64,000 bases of DNA from Nitzschia sp. DOCU1 (taxonomy: Eukaryota > Bacillariophyta > Bacillariophyceae > Bacillariales > Bacillariaceae), in assembly GCA_951394045.1 (NCBI GenBank), contig OX595989.1, forward strand, positions 3,286,001 through 3,350,000, written 5' to 3'. The notes under the pieces were generated by a model. That model was not told the DNA's origin. It saw nothing but the letters and a program-made list of their open reading frames with translations, and made no database searches. Positions 19,416 to 30,717 of the stretch are shown here, one piece after another. Numbering within the stretch: the first letter of the stretch is position 1; every line of letters starts with the position of its first letter. The position numbers and the translations under genes were made by a program.

Positions 19416-21097
19416 TCAGAGTCCTGTCGCCTTGACAACTTTCCCCAAGGCAGCTCCTGGAGTGTTGGTGCTTGCAATGGCGCCAAGCTGCCCTGGTCGA
19501 CCACGCGATGGTGGAGCCCCAGGCACAGGGTCTGCTTCTGCTACTCGTTTATATAGCTCCCAATTCATTTTCAGAATCTCGAATTCTCCCGTCTCTCGGT
19601 AGCCTCCTGGAATATTGTTTTCTTTGGCAAAAGCCTGGAGCCTTTCCTTTAGCATCGGGTACTTGCTCCTAGGCATAGACGGAAACAAATGGTGCTCCAA
19701 CTGGTATTGCATGCCTCCCCAAATCCATTCTGAGAACGGATTGGTTGTCACTGCATTCCTGGTTGATTTGAATTGCGCGGTCACCCAGTCCGGCTGGTAG
19801 TCCTCGAATAATTCCTCCGATTGATGTGTTGGAGTCACAATCAACGCCGATACCAACCCACTCATGAAGATTGCGGGAATCCAAACGTCCACAGGGAAGA
19901 AATTAAATAGTACAAAATAGTGAATCAGTAGAGAGTTGAGTTGATCTTTCGCGTCGGTACGCTTTTGCTCGACCGATTCGATAGCCACCTTAACGGAATC
20001 AACTCTCCACAACGCGAACAGAAAAGAGAATGGGATGAAGAAATACAAATGCTGGATCTTTCGGAGCGGGGAGTCGTTTTCCGGGGGCGGGGGCCACTGG
20101 AACAAGAATGGGTCCGTTGCGATATCCTCATCGACTCCCATCTCGTTAGCTGAATGTTACAATTAGTGAGAGTGGCTCGATGTAGTAGATTCACCTGTTG
20201 AAAAGGACACTTACTCAATGCGTGGTGCTTATTGTGTTTGTCAGACCACCAGGTAGGGTGAAGCCCTGCTGCCAGTGCAGCAAAGTTCCTCAATCGATTC
20301 GCAAAGTCGTCCACGCCGTGGATATAGTCGTGTCCCAGCCATCCAGCTGCGGTCATAGAGAGACCCAACATGAAGGTTGAAACCAAAGGGACGGAGTCAG
20401 CTGTCAGAGCGGCACCAACGACCAAGCTACCCCAGATGCCAAGCAACCGAAATTCGTGCCCAAGTTCTCGCTCCCAGAATCCTTCCTCTTCCAACTCCTC
20501 GCGTAACTTCCGGAATGCAATCTGAGTGGGTGTATCTGGATCAGTAGTGGCTGTCAATATGGGCAGAACTTCTTCTTTTGACTTGGGTAGACGTTTGTAC
20601 ATTGCTCGCCCCTTGTCAGAATGGAAAGCATCCATGACTTCTGTCGCATCCCTGCCGTCATACCAGTCGATCCAATGGTCGCCCGCTGGGTGAGCCTTTC
20701 GCCACCCTACAGCAAAGTAGTCAAGTTGTTAGTCTCGGCAAATCACTATTGAAGACTCATTTCACGGTATCGAGGACCAACAGGCAAAGAACGAACCTGT
20801 CAAATCATACCACTCTCCATGAATCCTAACATCCAAAGAGGTACGGCACTGTTCCTCGTCGCAAGCTGGTACTTCGACGCACTGCGCCTCCTCATCGCAT
20901 TCCCACGTAGTGAGAGCCGCGGTAGCATCGCTACTAGCAGTGGTTGTTTCCTCGATGGTGGCAGCTCTCAAACGAGTAGCTTGATGCCGATTGCCGACAC
21001 TGCCCAACAAACCCGACGGGGAAAACGCCTCGCAGCTCGCAACGCAAGCAAGGAGGCCAAGAGCTCGGACGCTGAGGCCTTTGGAAATCATCATCAT
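19416..21097 (-). CDS. Front-end fatty acyl desaturase with N-terminal cytochrome b5-like domain, plastid-type presequence
   Basis: Three exons on the minus strand, 21097-20797, 20706-20215 and 20149-19416, with introns of 90 and 65 bp and matching phases, give 508 residues. The start is the first of three ATGs at 21097. The N-terminus has a hydrophobic signal ending ASCEA|FSPSG, the ASAFAP-type motif of diatom plastid import. A cytochrome b5-like part follows, with HPAGD in place of HPGG. Three histidine boxes are seen: HDYIH, HNKHH (split just after by intron 2) and QYQLEHH; the Gln in the last box marks front-end desaturases, which insert a double bond on the carboxyl side of an existing one using b5-delivered electrons. 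Regioselectivity cannot be read from sequence. Plastid targeting is inferred from the presequence only. Confidence 0.9.
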
Positions 21098-21565
21098 CAA
21101 CACGAGGCAAGAACTTGTTATCCTTTCAGGACACAAAAGCGGTAAATCCAATACAATGGAAGAAAAAATCGTCGGGCTCGATGATGATGATGTGTGGTTT
21201 CAAAAGAATTGGTGTCGTCGGGGTGAAGTTAATCCAATGAAATGCCTCCGATCCAACTGATGGCGTACTTTGGGCTTCAACTTCCAAGCGAGCGAAGACA
21301 GAGGTTCCAGCACACTCAGCGAGAAATGCGGCGAATCTTCTACGACGACGAACCAAATACGTCAGTGTCAATTTCCATGACTGGAATGATTCACGAATCT
21401 TAATAGACTCGGACGACCATAAAACCGTTCCCTCCATTTTTTCCTCCCCCTCTTTTTGCGGAAAACGATGAACTGACCATGGAGATCCGCGGCATTTGAA
21501 CAAAGCAAGTCATTGCTATCTGGAGACCTCAGCACGTGAATCGTCAAAAGTCTACTTTCCTAACC
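21098..21565. promoter_or_regulatory. Divergent spacer between desaturase and ArfGAP-A
   Basis: A 468-bp region between two divergent start codons, expected to carry both promoters. No specific element recognised. Confidence 0.4.
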
Positions 21566-22243
21566 ATGGTGACGTTACATCACATGCCACCCGAAGACAG
21601 GCGGGTCGTTGAGAAATTGGCAGGCAATTCGCTCTGTATCGATTGCAATGCTCCTAACCCGGAGTGGGCATCGGTCAGCCTCGGCACTTTGTTTTGCTTG
21701 GACTGCAGTGGAAAACACAGGTGAGTCAAAAATGAACGATAGCAGGCATCTACTTCTGGGATAGTTTGTCGCCTCTGACCCATTGTTCTGCTGCCCCTTC
21801 ACCTCGCTGCTATATGGTGCAGAGGCCTTGGAACCCATATTTCGTTCGTTCGGAGCGTCACCATGGACTCGTGGACGGAGAAGCAACTTGCGTTGATGAA
21901 AGCAGGCGGGAACCAAAAGTGCAAGGATTTTCTCTCGAAGTATGGGATTAACTGTACGTCAGCATCGATCAAGGAGAAATATGACTGCCCACCGGCCGAG
22001 CTCTACCGTCAGGTTCTCAAAGCCAGGGTAGAAGGTCGAACAGAGCCGACTGAACTTCCGAAACCTAATTTGCGTAGCGAGGAAGAAGAAAAGGCGTGGG
22101 CAAATCGACCCATGCAAGGTTTTGGGAGCGGTCCTTCTCCTCGAGAAAACGAGCAGAGGCGGCAACGGAGAATGATTGCCATTGGCGTCGGGGTGGGGTC
22201 CGCAGTCGCTTTTGCCGCTGGAATTCTCATAAAGAAGAAATAA
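21566..22243 (+). CDS. Small ArfGAP with C-terminal membrane anchor (ArfGAP-A)
   Basis: Exons 21566-21720 and 21823-22243 (102-bp intron, GTGAGT...GCAG, phase 2) encode 191 residues. The ArfGAP zinc finger is C-x2-C-x16-C-x2-C (CIDC...CLDC), followed by SGKHRGLGTHISFVRS, whose Arg is the catalytic arginine finger, and a MDSW...LMKAGGN segment. Such proteins stimulate GTP hydrolysis by Arf on Golgi or endosomal membranes. The last about 23 residues are a hydrophobic helix ending in KKK, which suggests a tail anchor. The frame could be extended upstream only from GTG. A paralog at 31801-33028 has an intron at exactly the same place. It converges on HK2, with 172 bp between stop codons. Confidence 0.92.
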
Positions 22244-22415
22244 TATGATAGTGCCCCATAAGGCGGGCGCCTTGATAGCTTCAAGACGACTAGCAATGAT
22301 GTATCTTCCCACGAACGCAAGTCCAAGACTTCTTGTGTGTAACCCGAGCTGTAGCGTAAAGGAAAGGACCTCGGTGGTTGAGATAACAAAATTGAGTCTA
22401 TTTGATTGGTGCAAA

Positions 22416-25400
22416 TTATTTCGGGTTCAGAGGTCTGTGTTCTGACAAATTTTCTTTCGACAATTCTTCTTCTTTGGACTTTTCCTCGGCAGCCGCCGGC
22501 TGCGTGGAGAGGCTTTTCGATTGGGACGCATCTCGAGGCGCTCGGGCTGCCGCCAGCTCGTCTAGCTTTGGGTGCCGTGCAACGTTCAGGATACGATGCA
22601 GTTCAATTTGAAGTTGTTCCTTCTTGCACGGGAAAGGCTTGAAAATAAAGCAGTCCGCCCCAGCGCTCCAGAAACCGTCACCGACGTCATTAGCTGAAAG
22701 CCCACAGATTCTACTTCGGACTCCCTTCGATCTCAGTGCCCGCACAGTCTCTGTACCGAGGAGTTTCTTCTCTACCGAGGCCATATATTGGTCCATGAAA
22801 ATCAAGTCGAACTCCTTTTGATCCGTCATTTTCAATGCGGCTTCTCCGCTTGCTGCCTCTTGGATATCCCACGTATCGATGACTTTTCGTACGGAACGCA
22901 TGAACAACTTGCGGAGGATCATGTCATCGTCCACAAACAAAACCGCGACGTTCTCTGGAAGCACAGGAAGTTCTGGGTCGACCTTCCCAGCACTATTATC
23001 GTCACTGCTGGCTCGAGAAGAGGCCAACGATGCAGGCTGCATAGGGGCTGGTTGTGGGTCCTTGGCATCAAAAGTAAATTCAACACTCGTCTTCTTCTGC
23101 AATTTCTTATCTGGCCCAGGAAGCTTGGTCTGTGAATCGACACTGGTGTTGCCAGCATTGGAGTTGCTGTCCTCGTGGGTGGTGGATGTTTCGGAATCTT
23201 CGCTAAAAAAACCAACAGTTTCCTTTACTTCCCTTTCAGGCATCGGCGGTTTTTTCAGGCCAACGACAAAGCGAGATCCAGGATAGCCAGGCACGCCACT
23301 ATCAAAGTTTTCGTCCAACCATATATCACCCTGTAGCAAATTCGCCATAGATTTGCATAGGCAAAGACCAACTCCCGAGCCTTGATCCATGACGTTGAGG
23401 CTTTCTTGAAATTTGGAGAATAGATGCTTCTTTCGTTCGTCCGCAATACCGAAACCAGAGTCTTCTACATACATCTGTACATTGTTGTCGACAATCTCCG
23501 CCCCGACTTTGATAAATCCCTTCTGCACATAGCGCGCTGAATTCCGACAGAGGTTTAGCAAGATTTGCTTCAGTCGGATTCGATCCGAAAGGATGTACAT
23601 GTTCTTTGGGCACTCTGCGATGATCTCAAACTTCATGTTACGCTTGTAAAGCATTGCCAAAACTGGTTCGAGCACATCATGCATGACATCCAAGGGGGTT
23701 TCTTCAATGAACAATTTCTTGCTAGCGGCCCGGTGCATGTCAAGCATACTTCGTAAAAGGTCGTGTGTAAAGGTAAGCGAAGAATCGATGATTTCCACAT
23801 CCTCTCGAACGGCCTTTATGGATTCTGTATCCGCCATTGGATTTTGTTCGTTCACTGCAGCTTTGACAAACGTACAGGCTGACATGGCAGCGGCGACTAC
23901 ATCACAAAGAACGGAGATTTGTTGTGAGCAAAGAACCAACTTCAATCGAATGGTGCCCAACCCTACCATCGTTGAAACACTTACGAGGATTTCGAACTTC
24001 GTGCGCAATGTAATCGTTGAGTTCTTGTTCGGCTCTGGCGTTTTCTCGAGCGCTTCTTACAATCACAGCCGTCTTTTCCATGTCCGCCTTGCGTTTCACC
24101 TCCAGCACAGTTCTCGTGCGACGATGGTTGGTCAAAATCCATAAGGAAACACACAGCGATGCAACTAGGATGAATTTCCCCGCCAAGATGATGTATCGCA
24201 AATCCGGAACATATGTATCTTCCAACGCCACAAAAGCGATGGTCCAAGTACGCGACGTAACATTAATCTGGGAAGAATACACATAAAACACTGTCTCTTC
24301 CACAAGGTCGGCCAACGAAACTTCGTCCAGGTAGACAATCCCCTCACCGTGTTCCGAATTGCTGGAATAAACTTCAGCAGCAATTACAAATTGCGGCTCC
24401 TCGTCTTTGTTGGTGGTATCGTAAATATAAAACGATATATCCTCCTGCACATTGCGAGTCGCAACTTCCACCAGGGTCTCTACTTGAATGACCAGAGCCG
24501 CCAAATCTTTGGGCTTAAGATCAGGGATTGGAATTCCTGGATGCAGCAGTTGGATAAACTTTTCCTCTGTATATCCACCGTCTGGTGATAACCTTTGATA
24601 CGTTTCAGTAGCCACCGGAAGGAAAGTGTCGAGGGCTAACTGAAGTACCGCATGGTGTAATTCCGACGTCGCTACATCCAAATCCACCACTAGGGAGTTT
24701 GACTTTTCGCTCATGGGTTCAATGAGATGAACTGGATAATAATAGTCCTGTGTGGGTCGATATTGGATTGATACTGCAGAATCAGGATCACTTGGATCCT
24801 CCGGTTCTAGGCCCGTAATTCCAAGGTAATCGATTTGTGGGTAATTCGTCTCGAAGTAAGTGCGCGCTTCCTCCTCTAGTGCCGCCCTATCCTCATCTAA
24901 GATTTTTGGAATCCATTGAACGGCCTTTGTGGGGAGCAAGCGAAAGAAGAAGTTGAGCGATGACAGATGGGCCAACGGCCTTAACTTTCTTATGGTGCAT
25001 GCAACCACTTACAACAATGTCGACATTGGACTCGATATAGGAATACAAATAGGAGAATTCCTCCCTGCTAATGGGGTGGAAGGCACATGCTTGGAAAGCC
25101 CACGAAGCCGCGGTTTCATAGTTAGCCCACGTTTTGTTAAACTGCCGCGTCAGCTCTCTGGCCCTTATGTCAAAGAGAGATTGTTGATCTTCTACGGCGC
25201 TTCCGATGCCGAACCCCAGAAACAGTGTCGAGGAAAGCACGCCAAGAAACCCTATCAACACGGATAATGCGATCGTGCGGTTTGGTAATACGCTTGAAAA
25301 GCCAGAAAAGGAACCTGTAGACCCTGTCCTGTATGAATTGGATACCGTAGAACGGTCCGAGCGGTCTAGATCGTCCACACATCTCCTCGAACCTCGTTCG

Positions 25401-25657
25401 ATGTCGTAGTCACTCTCCCTCATCGAATGAAGCATCTCATTGGGCTTAAGATCACCAGCGGAAGAATCACAGCGGTCTGAAATCCCAATCGATAAGAGGC
25501 CTAGTCGGCTTCGTCGCCTTTTCACGGCCCGTTGGCCATCGCGAACCACGTCCATATCAAACTCGAACGTTGCTACAGAAGCACTCTCAGCCTCGTGCGA
25601 GTTGTGGGTTAAGCTACGGCCGCTGGCGACTCGATTTATCCTCTCGAATATCGTCAT
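22416..25657 (-). CDS. CHASE-domain hybrid histidine kinase with receiver (HK2)
   Basis: Three exons, 25657-25013, 24924-23985 and 23896-22416 (two 88-bp introns, donors GTAAGT), encode 1021 residues. The layout matches HK1: a long cytoplasmic N-terminus, TM1 (IALSVLIGFLGVLSSTLFLG), a CHASE region with WIPKIL, YYYPVHLIEP and LLHPGIP, TM2, H-box DYIAHEVRNPLAAAM, ATPase motifs LNLCRNSARY, EDSGFGIA and GSGVGLCLCK, and a receiver with FVDDD, FMDQYM, LSAND and FKPFP. Intron 1 sits at the same place and phase as in HK1. Intron 2, absent from HK1, interrupts the codon right after HEVRNP, beside the phospho-His. The G1 box reads DSGFGIA rather than DSGPGIP; the key Asp and Gly remain. Likely an active sensor with an unknown ligand. 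Confidence 0.92.
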
Positions 25658-27040
25658 GGTAGAGGAGATGATGGGGTGGACTTCTTTTTGGAGATGTTAA
25701 TATAGAGTTAATGCCCTACTACTAGGGGGAAATCTGCGGTCGGTGGAGGTTGATCGACAATGTCGGCGCCTTTTTAATCCACAGAGCTCATCTACCGTAC
25801 TCGGAGCGCATACAGCGCTATTCGTTGGCCGTTTATTGGGGGGTGGTGCCCTTCATACCACATATGGCATGCTTCCGCATGCGAAAGAAAATCTTGTTGA
25901 ACGAGTACTAGAATCGTCCGTACATGCACCAAATTGACTCAGAAGCCGTGAGAATTTGGGCTGAAGGGTGCAGTTATGGTTCGCAGTCATAAATTCATCC
26001 TCCCATCCAACGAGGCATTATGTCGCGAACAAGGAGGAAGTTCCCAACCCCGGAACTTCAACTCACAAATTCCTAAGGCATATGGTTCCTATCGCACGGA
26101 AGCATCCGCTTTATGCTTTTCGAAGGCGACTTTAGCTACCGAGCGCCTTATGTTAGCATCCCCAAGGAACTTTTATTGTAGATTGTTGAACTAAGCACCA
26201 GAATTTTCTTATGGATCATTGAACTAACATAAAATGATGCGTCATGAACCTTAATCATTTCAACAAATGAGGATTGAAACCTCCGTCCACCTTGAGAGAA
26301 CTATTGAACTACCGTGGAAATATCACTTTCCTTGCTCGCACTCGAAGCTCTTCGTAGTCGCGGTTCAATGAAATTTTATTAATGGATTCGATTCCGCGCC
26401 ACCTCTCCGATTAAGTAATTTCCTTTGCTCAGAGGTTGTCGTCGTTGTCGTGGCCGCAAAGTTCGGATTTGACCCGAATTGGGGCGAGCCATTGGGTACT
26501 CTGCTGCCATAATAATAAAATAAAATAGGTTACATGGCCATCATCATCGCTCGGTGCTACCAACATCGCCTTTTTGCTCGCGCAAGGAGCGAACCTTCGC
26601 TACCATGGAGATCCGATGGGTCTCGATCCCACGGGAGGAAGAAGAAAAGAGAAGGGCGAAACACAAAACGCTACTGCGGGGGCAGATTTTCCACACTGAC
26701 GGATGATCCTTGCTACTCTTCTTGCCGATACAGCCACGAGGATCGCTTTGGATCTCTCTGAAAGATCTGTAAGCTGCATGCTCCTCGAGCTGTATGACTA
26801 CTTTCACTCAACGAATAACACCACTACTCTAGCTAGCTCGGTCTGCGAGAGCAATAGCGATCATGCCAGCCACATCACTGCTAATGTTCTTGCTCTGTCT
26901 TGTTATGTTACTTTATGAATAGCGGCGGGGGCGTCGGCGTCAACGACGCCAGTGCTAGCCGGAGCATTATCATTAACATTACGCTACTTCACGGCCCCAG
27001 TAGACGACGACGCAAGTACTATCGGTAGCTAGTAGAGCAC
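25658..27040. other. Gene-poor region upstream of HK2
   Basis: About 1.4 kb without a supportable gene. The part next to 25657 should hold the HK2 promoter. Short ORFs (for example 26534-26761 and 25976-26194) lack domains or conserved-looking composition. Confidence 0.4.
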
Positions 27041-27765
27041 GCGCTTTCGTCACACTAGATTTCGCAATGCACGCTTTTCGGAACACAATATTTCGTAAGA
27101 CGCGATTTCTACACTACGCGATTTCCTAAGACTTCACAAGACGCAATTTCTTAACGGTCGGTCCACGACTCAACCAGGCATTTTTTTGCCTTTTCGATGA
27201 AATAGCCGAACAATGGCCTCCTCACCAACTGCTCCTCAATCGTTGAAAATTAGGGGATCGATAGAATGGTATCTCCCCGGTTTTGCATTCAAGTTTGAGA
27301 CTAATCGTACATGTAGTTGCTGAGATATCTTGAGTCGGCTGCGCAGGGTCCATACCCGTGATAATGCTAAGTAAAATTTAATCCAATTGAACTTTCCGAT
27401 TAACTTTTTACTTAGCATTATCACGGGTATGGACCCTGCGCAGCCGACTCAAGATATCTCAACAACTACCTGTCCGATTAGTCTCAAGCTTGAATGCAAA
27501 ACTGGGGAGATACCAAACTATCGATCCCCTAATTTTCAACGATTGAGGAGCAGTTGGTGAGGAGGCCATTGTTCGGCTATTTCATCGGTTTTTGCCTGGT
27601 TGAGTCCTGGACCGACCGTTAAAACAAGATTTCATAAGAAGCCCTTTCGCACCACAACGCGATTTCGCAAGACGCGCTTTTGTAACTCCAGTGATTTCCC
27701 GAGATTTCACAACACGCAGTTTCGTAACACACTATTTTGCAACCACGCGATTTCGGAACAGCCGC
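27041..27765. repeat. Degenerate short-period repeat, split by a foldback element
   Basis: Both flanks of the foldback element (27041-27150 and 27623-27765) are built from imperfect copies of a unit like ACGCGATTTCGTAAGAC, about 17-20 nt long, for example at 27109-27123 and 27656-27676. The array has decayed and the spacing is irregular. The foldback element appears to have been inserted into it. Confidence 0.7.
27151..27622. mobile_element. 472-bp foldback (MITE-like) element, long inverted repeat
   Basis: The left arm (27151 to about 27376) and right arm (about 27404 to 27622) are imperfect reverse complements over about 220 bp, separated by a loop of about 27 bp. The outer ends are TTAACGGTCGGTCCA and its near complement TGGACCGACCGTTAA. 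TTAA at both tips would suit a TTAA-targeting (piggyBac-like) transposase, but because TTAA is palindromic the target-site duplication cannot be separated from the inverted repeat. It contains no transposase ORF, so it would be non-autonomous. The arms carry several mismatches, so insertion is not very recent. Confidence 0.85.
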
Positions 27766-27829
27766 GTTCGCCACTCTTTGGCTATTGTTGTGTTATTGTG
27801 CGTTGTTCGGAAGCAACGCGATGCGCGGG

Positions 27830-27950
27830 TGCTAAATTCGTAGCTCTGCGTACATACTTATGCTAAATTTGAAGCTCTGCGTGGAATACTTATGCTAAAT
27901 TTGAAGCTCTGCGTATTCCTTATGCTAAGTCTCCAAGCACTGCGCGCCGA
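27830..27950. repeat. Short tandem repeat, about 31-nt unit, roughly four copies
   Basis: Units begin TGCTAAATT and continue with GAAGCTCTGCGT, starting at about 27830, 27861, 27893 and 27923 (spacing 31, 32 and 30). The first and last copies are the most diverged. Confidence 0.8.
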
Positions 27951-28453
27951 ATCGACTTCGACCTCCATAGTATTTTTCATTTCCCCATCCGTCAGTGTGG
28001 CAAGTTACCCACTGCGGGAGATACCGTAGTTCTACTACCCGGTGACAAATAGAAGTAGCACCTCTCTAGCTAGAGTACACAGAAGGGGTCTATCTGTGCC
28101 GCTATGCCCAGCATCATTTCACAAAGAGTCTGATATAGTTCAGTTCGAGGACGAGCAGCAAGAAGTACAACAGCGAGTGCTAGTACTAGTACTGCAAGAA
28201 CAAGGATAATCATCTCCTCTTTCTTGGCCCCGCTCTTGTGCAAGTTACTACAATAGATACGGTAGTTGCTGCCCAGATAGCAAACTTCGGGTACCGACTT
28301 CAGCACACGCAATGGATTCAGAGTAGGAGGCACCGGTTCTCTAACACACTATCACAAGTCTATACTGGCATTTGGCTACGGTAGAGCAGGTGGAAGTCGC
28401 ATGTGATTTGTCCCTATCTAATTCTTGTAGTACCACCTACTAGAAGAATGTTA

Positions 28454-30717
28454 TTACGACATCAGCGTTATTGGGGTCGAAGTGCTGGCAGTAGGATCTA
28501 GTTCCGCCGATCCACCCGCCGCGGTCGATGCCCCCATCAAAGAAGCCCCAAAACTCTTAAATTCTGCCAATTGATCCGCCAACGCGCTCATACCATCGTC
28601 TCCCATCATACTCTGTTCTTGTTGTTGTTGCTGCTGCGAAGCATTGACGCTTTCAAACAATTGCAGTCGCTTTGGGGGCTGAATCATGTCCCGCATAATG
28701 ATGGAGGAGGACGCTGCCAACGCGCTTGCGGCATTCGACGAAGTCTCGTTATCGTCTGTCGCATCCACAGCAAACGGCATGTCGTCCGGATCTTCGTGGG
28801 CGTGCATCATCATCATCGTCATAACCCCGCTTCGTCCGGGACTACTCGAGAAGGCCAGATCGGCTCCTCCGATTCCGCTGCCTATGGAATTGAATGGATC
28901 AGGGGCCATGCTCGATCCAAAGTTATTTCCATATAAGGGTTGTCGAAATGGACTGGAATGCAACAAATCCAACGACGTTGTGGGCGCTAGATTGGGCTGC
29001 AAGTGATGCGACAAGTGTGGCTGCTGTTGTACAGGTGGCGGAAGTGGTTGACTCGGTGGCTCCCCAACAAATCCCATGGGCCGAGTAAAGGGAGGAGTCA
29101 CGGCACCACGCGGTGGGATTAGATTCGACCAATTGGACGGAGGCGGCGTCGGGGCTCCTAACAAGTATCCCGGAGGTGTCGATCCCAGGGGAGTCGAAGC
29201 AATGGGCGACGGCAAGGGATGGGCGTTAGGAGGAGTATTGTTGGTCGGTGGTCGAATTGGCGGAATATGATTGTTGTAAGCATATCCGTACTCGCCGGCC
29301 GAAGCTAGCGGTGACTTTTTATTGACGTTTGGGGACGACTGTGGCAACTGTGGGGGAGCATGATGCAAGGCCGCCCGACGCTTTTCGGCAGCTTCTGCAT
29401 TGGCCGCAGCAGCTGTAGTCGTCGTGGGAGAGGAGGTAGTATTGGTGGGGTCGTCGTCACTCAAGCTCATCATGGCTAGAGATAGCGCTGAAAAATTCTT
29501 GGTCGGAGGGTTGGACGTATCAATAATTCTGTTAGAGGGGGAGTTTGTTTGAGGGGCAAACTGGGAGGGTGACTGTGATGGCGCCGTATGTTGGTTCGCA
29601 TACAAACCACCGCCGGTAACAGATATGGCATGATACTGCGCATCCGAAACGTCTGAATGGGACCGCTGGTACATGATGCGTCCCGTGTTCTGAGGAGCGG
29701 ATCGAGCTGTGATCGACGGTGGAGTGGAATCGCGTCGCACCATGTCGCGGCTGGGGTGAAAGGATTGAGGTTGGTGGGTCTGCGCAGGTTGTTGTTGCTG
29801 TTGAGGCCTCATCGGAATGGGTTGTGAGGAGGTTCGACTTCCATTGCTGCTAGTCAAGGGCGAATACGGCGGCACTTCTGGAATAAACCGCTGTACCACA
29901 CTGTTTGGCGCATAAAATACCTTCCAACCCAACTCTCCATAAGGCGTCCAGACCGAGTGAGGCTGTCCCTGACTGGAAAATCCCTGTTGTGACACAAGCC
30001 CACTGACATCGTCGTTTCCTTCACTAACCACGTATATACTGAAGCCAATAGCATTGTTTTGTGTATTATGGCTTCTCAGCGCTTGGGCCGGGAGCATTCG
30101 AGACCAGCAATACAACGTCCGCATCCAAATAACAATCTGTTTGCATACTTGCCGCAATTGAACTATAGGATCTGTCGATTGAGCAAACCCTTGATGATGC
30201 GTTGCAGTCTTTGGGGCATATTCTAGGCACCATCGCTCCAACAATTCTCTGCGGGAATCGGGATGTTGATAATACACATCCAGTCTAAGCGGAACATGTA
30301 ACGCTCTCTTCCATCGTTGCAGAATGGATCTAGAAAAGAAGATGCATAAGAGAATCGAGAAGTGTCAGCGACGCTTTCTAGAACTCGAAACAGTGCAGCC
30401 AGATATTGCACTTTTGTGCTTCCTTACCTCACTCCTTGCACTTCTGGAACGAGCAGATTGAAGCGTCGACTGCTCGATGATGCGCTAATGTTGGGCGGTA
30501 GGTGATCAATCCAGCAGCGGCTTCCCACCACAATCTCGGCCGCCTTGGCGATCGCTTCAAAAACGACTTGATCGCACTTGGCTCTCGGTCCATTCTCGAG
30601 CGCAGCGGCGGCAGCAGCATTTGTATGCTGGGGTTGCTGGGACAAAAACGGCTGGTGGGGCATAAAGTGTTGCTGCTGCTGCTGCTGCAAGGGATTTGAA
30701 TTTCTCCAAGACGACAT
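28454..30717 (-). CDS. ATG13: ATG13-like autophagy initiation protein (HORMA domain, long disordered tail)
   Basis: Exons 30717-30428 and 30329-28454 (98-bp intron, GTAAGG...CTAG, phase 2) encode 721 residues. Residues about 35-235 resemble the ATG13 HORMA domain: a VVFEAIAKAAEIVVGSR helix near the start, then ELLERWCLEY and VCKQIVIWMRTLYCWSRMLP, the characteristic ATG13 block before the LPA turn, and GFSIYVVSEG. The rest is low-complexity Pro/Ser/Gln/Asn sequence, as expected for the regulatory tail that binds ATG1 and is phosphorylated by TOR. Poly-Gln tracts lie near residue 11 (encoded at 30671-30688) and near the C-terminus. ATG13 acts in the ATG1 kinase complex at the phagophore. The call rests on motif similarity by eye. 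Confidence 0.75.

Noticed and set aside
28070..28333. 87-codon minus-strand ORF with a hydrophobic stretch
   Set aside because: It opens at GTG; the first ATG gives only about 47 residues, with a single Leu/Val-rich run. Not enough to call a gene.
25658..28453. tRNA genes or CRISPR-like array in the repeat region
   Set aside because: No cloverleaf or TTCGAATC-type T-loop seen; the repeats are degenerate and lack spacers of regular length.
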